DNA from: Arenibacter certesii DSM 19833
Lineage (GTDB): Bacteria; Bacteroidota; Bacteroidia; Flavobacteriales; Flavobacteriaceae
Assembly (NCBI RefSeq): GCF_000429545.1
Contig: NZ_AUCB01000020.1
Location: 1-64,000, forward strand
Direction: 5' to 3'
DNA length: 64,000 nucleotides
Positions 63,624 through 64,000 of the stretch are shown here, in pieces. The notes under the pieces are model-generated. The model saw only the letters and a program-made list of their open reading frames with translations, did no database searches and had not been told where the DNA came from. A program made the position numbers and the translations under genes. Position 1 is the stretch's first letter, and each line of letters opens with the position of its first letter.

Positions 63624-64000
63624 TTACAGAACGTGTATTCCGATTGACGTTTATTCGTCCTTCGGCATCAATCTTTCTTTAAAGTACAATATTTCTTACT
63701 TAAGTTACGAAAAAATGTGTTTCCTGCAATGAATTTTATGTATTTGGTACTGAGAAATGCACCTTATAATTGTTTGTCAAATTAGGAATTTTAAAAACGT
63801 ACTGCTTTATTTACATAGGGATGAATTACGATTTTATGAAAAATAGATTTATGGTTCGGATATCTGATATAGATGCAGTAGTTGTTTTGCTTAAATAAGT
63901 GGTTTTCGCAACCCTAAATACCTTTCAAAACCAATCACATAACATCCGAAGACCATTGCCAGTTTTGGAAACCAATGGGTAACCGACTATACATTAAATA
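63624..64000. other. Right-edge stretch
   Basis: Presumably holds the promoter of the TIR unit. A minus-strand frame of 21 codons open to the window edge (63935-64000, ending WQWSSDVM) could be the tail of the next gene, but is too short to call. Confidence 0.35.

Overview
The window looks like a chromosome segment of a marine-type member of the Flavobacteriaceae (Bacteroidota). The evidence is an AT-rich composition, Bacteroidota -7 promoter elements (TAnnTTTG) in front of several genes, many lipoproteins and outer-membrane proteins, a FtsE of the flavobacterial type, and a tmRNA whose tag reads GENNYALAA. No rRNA, tRNA (apart from tmRNA), IS element, CRISPR array or integrase was seen.

The left part (0-24 kb) is mostly core genome. 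It holds an outer-membrane barrel and a 1007-residue TPR protein (an operon), ftsE, a secreted protein built on a 108-bp tandem repeat, a LytS/LytTR two-component pair, a ThuA-PQQ dehydrogenase-PKD-cytochrome c lipoprotein, a membrane protein with a degenerate Nudix domain, polyphosphate glucokinase, typA, a DinB protein and kdsA. It also holds a small lipoprotein, a flavin oxidase and an M15 peptidase (same-strand cluster), a saccharopine/alanine dehydrogenase-like enzyme, a candidate structured RNA and ssrA. Convincing hairpin terminators separate many of these units.

From 24 to 32 kb are a large surface lipoprotein of unknown function divergent from an M81 (MlrC-like) metallopeptidase lipoprotein, a DUF1206 membrane protein and an exported protein with an unusual C-terminal domain.

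From 32 to 64 kb the window is accessory and nearly all on the minus strand. Its core is a tight five-gene operon (57233 down to 41188; gaps of 2, 38, 15 and 31 bp) coding for about 5300 residues: a PhoD-like phosphohydrolase, a DUF6603-like protein and three very large proteins I cannot assign to a characterised family. None has a signal peptide. It is flanked by a signal-less muramidase upstream, and by a uracil-DNA-glycosylase-fold protein and an amidohydrolase/S41-protease fusion downstream. Next to it lies a TIR-like protein translationally coupled to a STAND NTPase with a membrane anchor and a C-terminal pYEATS-like domain. At the far right a second locus pairs a membrane-anchored TIR protein with a CsgG-like protein and a lipoprotein. 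A LuxR-type regulator and a frameshifted gene remnant lie between.

The most interesting candidate system is the five-gene giant-protein operon with its flanking hydrolases, sitting between two TIR-type signalling modules. Enzyme types normally exported are here without export signals, which suggests a cytoplasmic assembly or one released by lysis. That interpretation is inference; the gene layout and motifs are seen directly.
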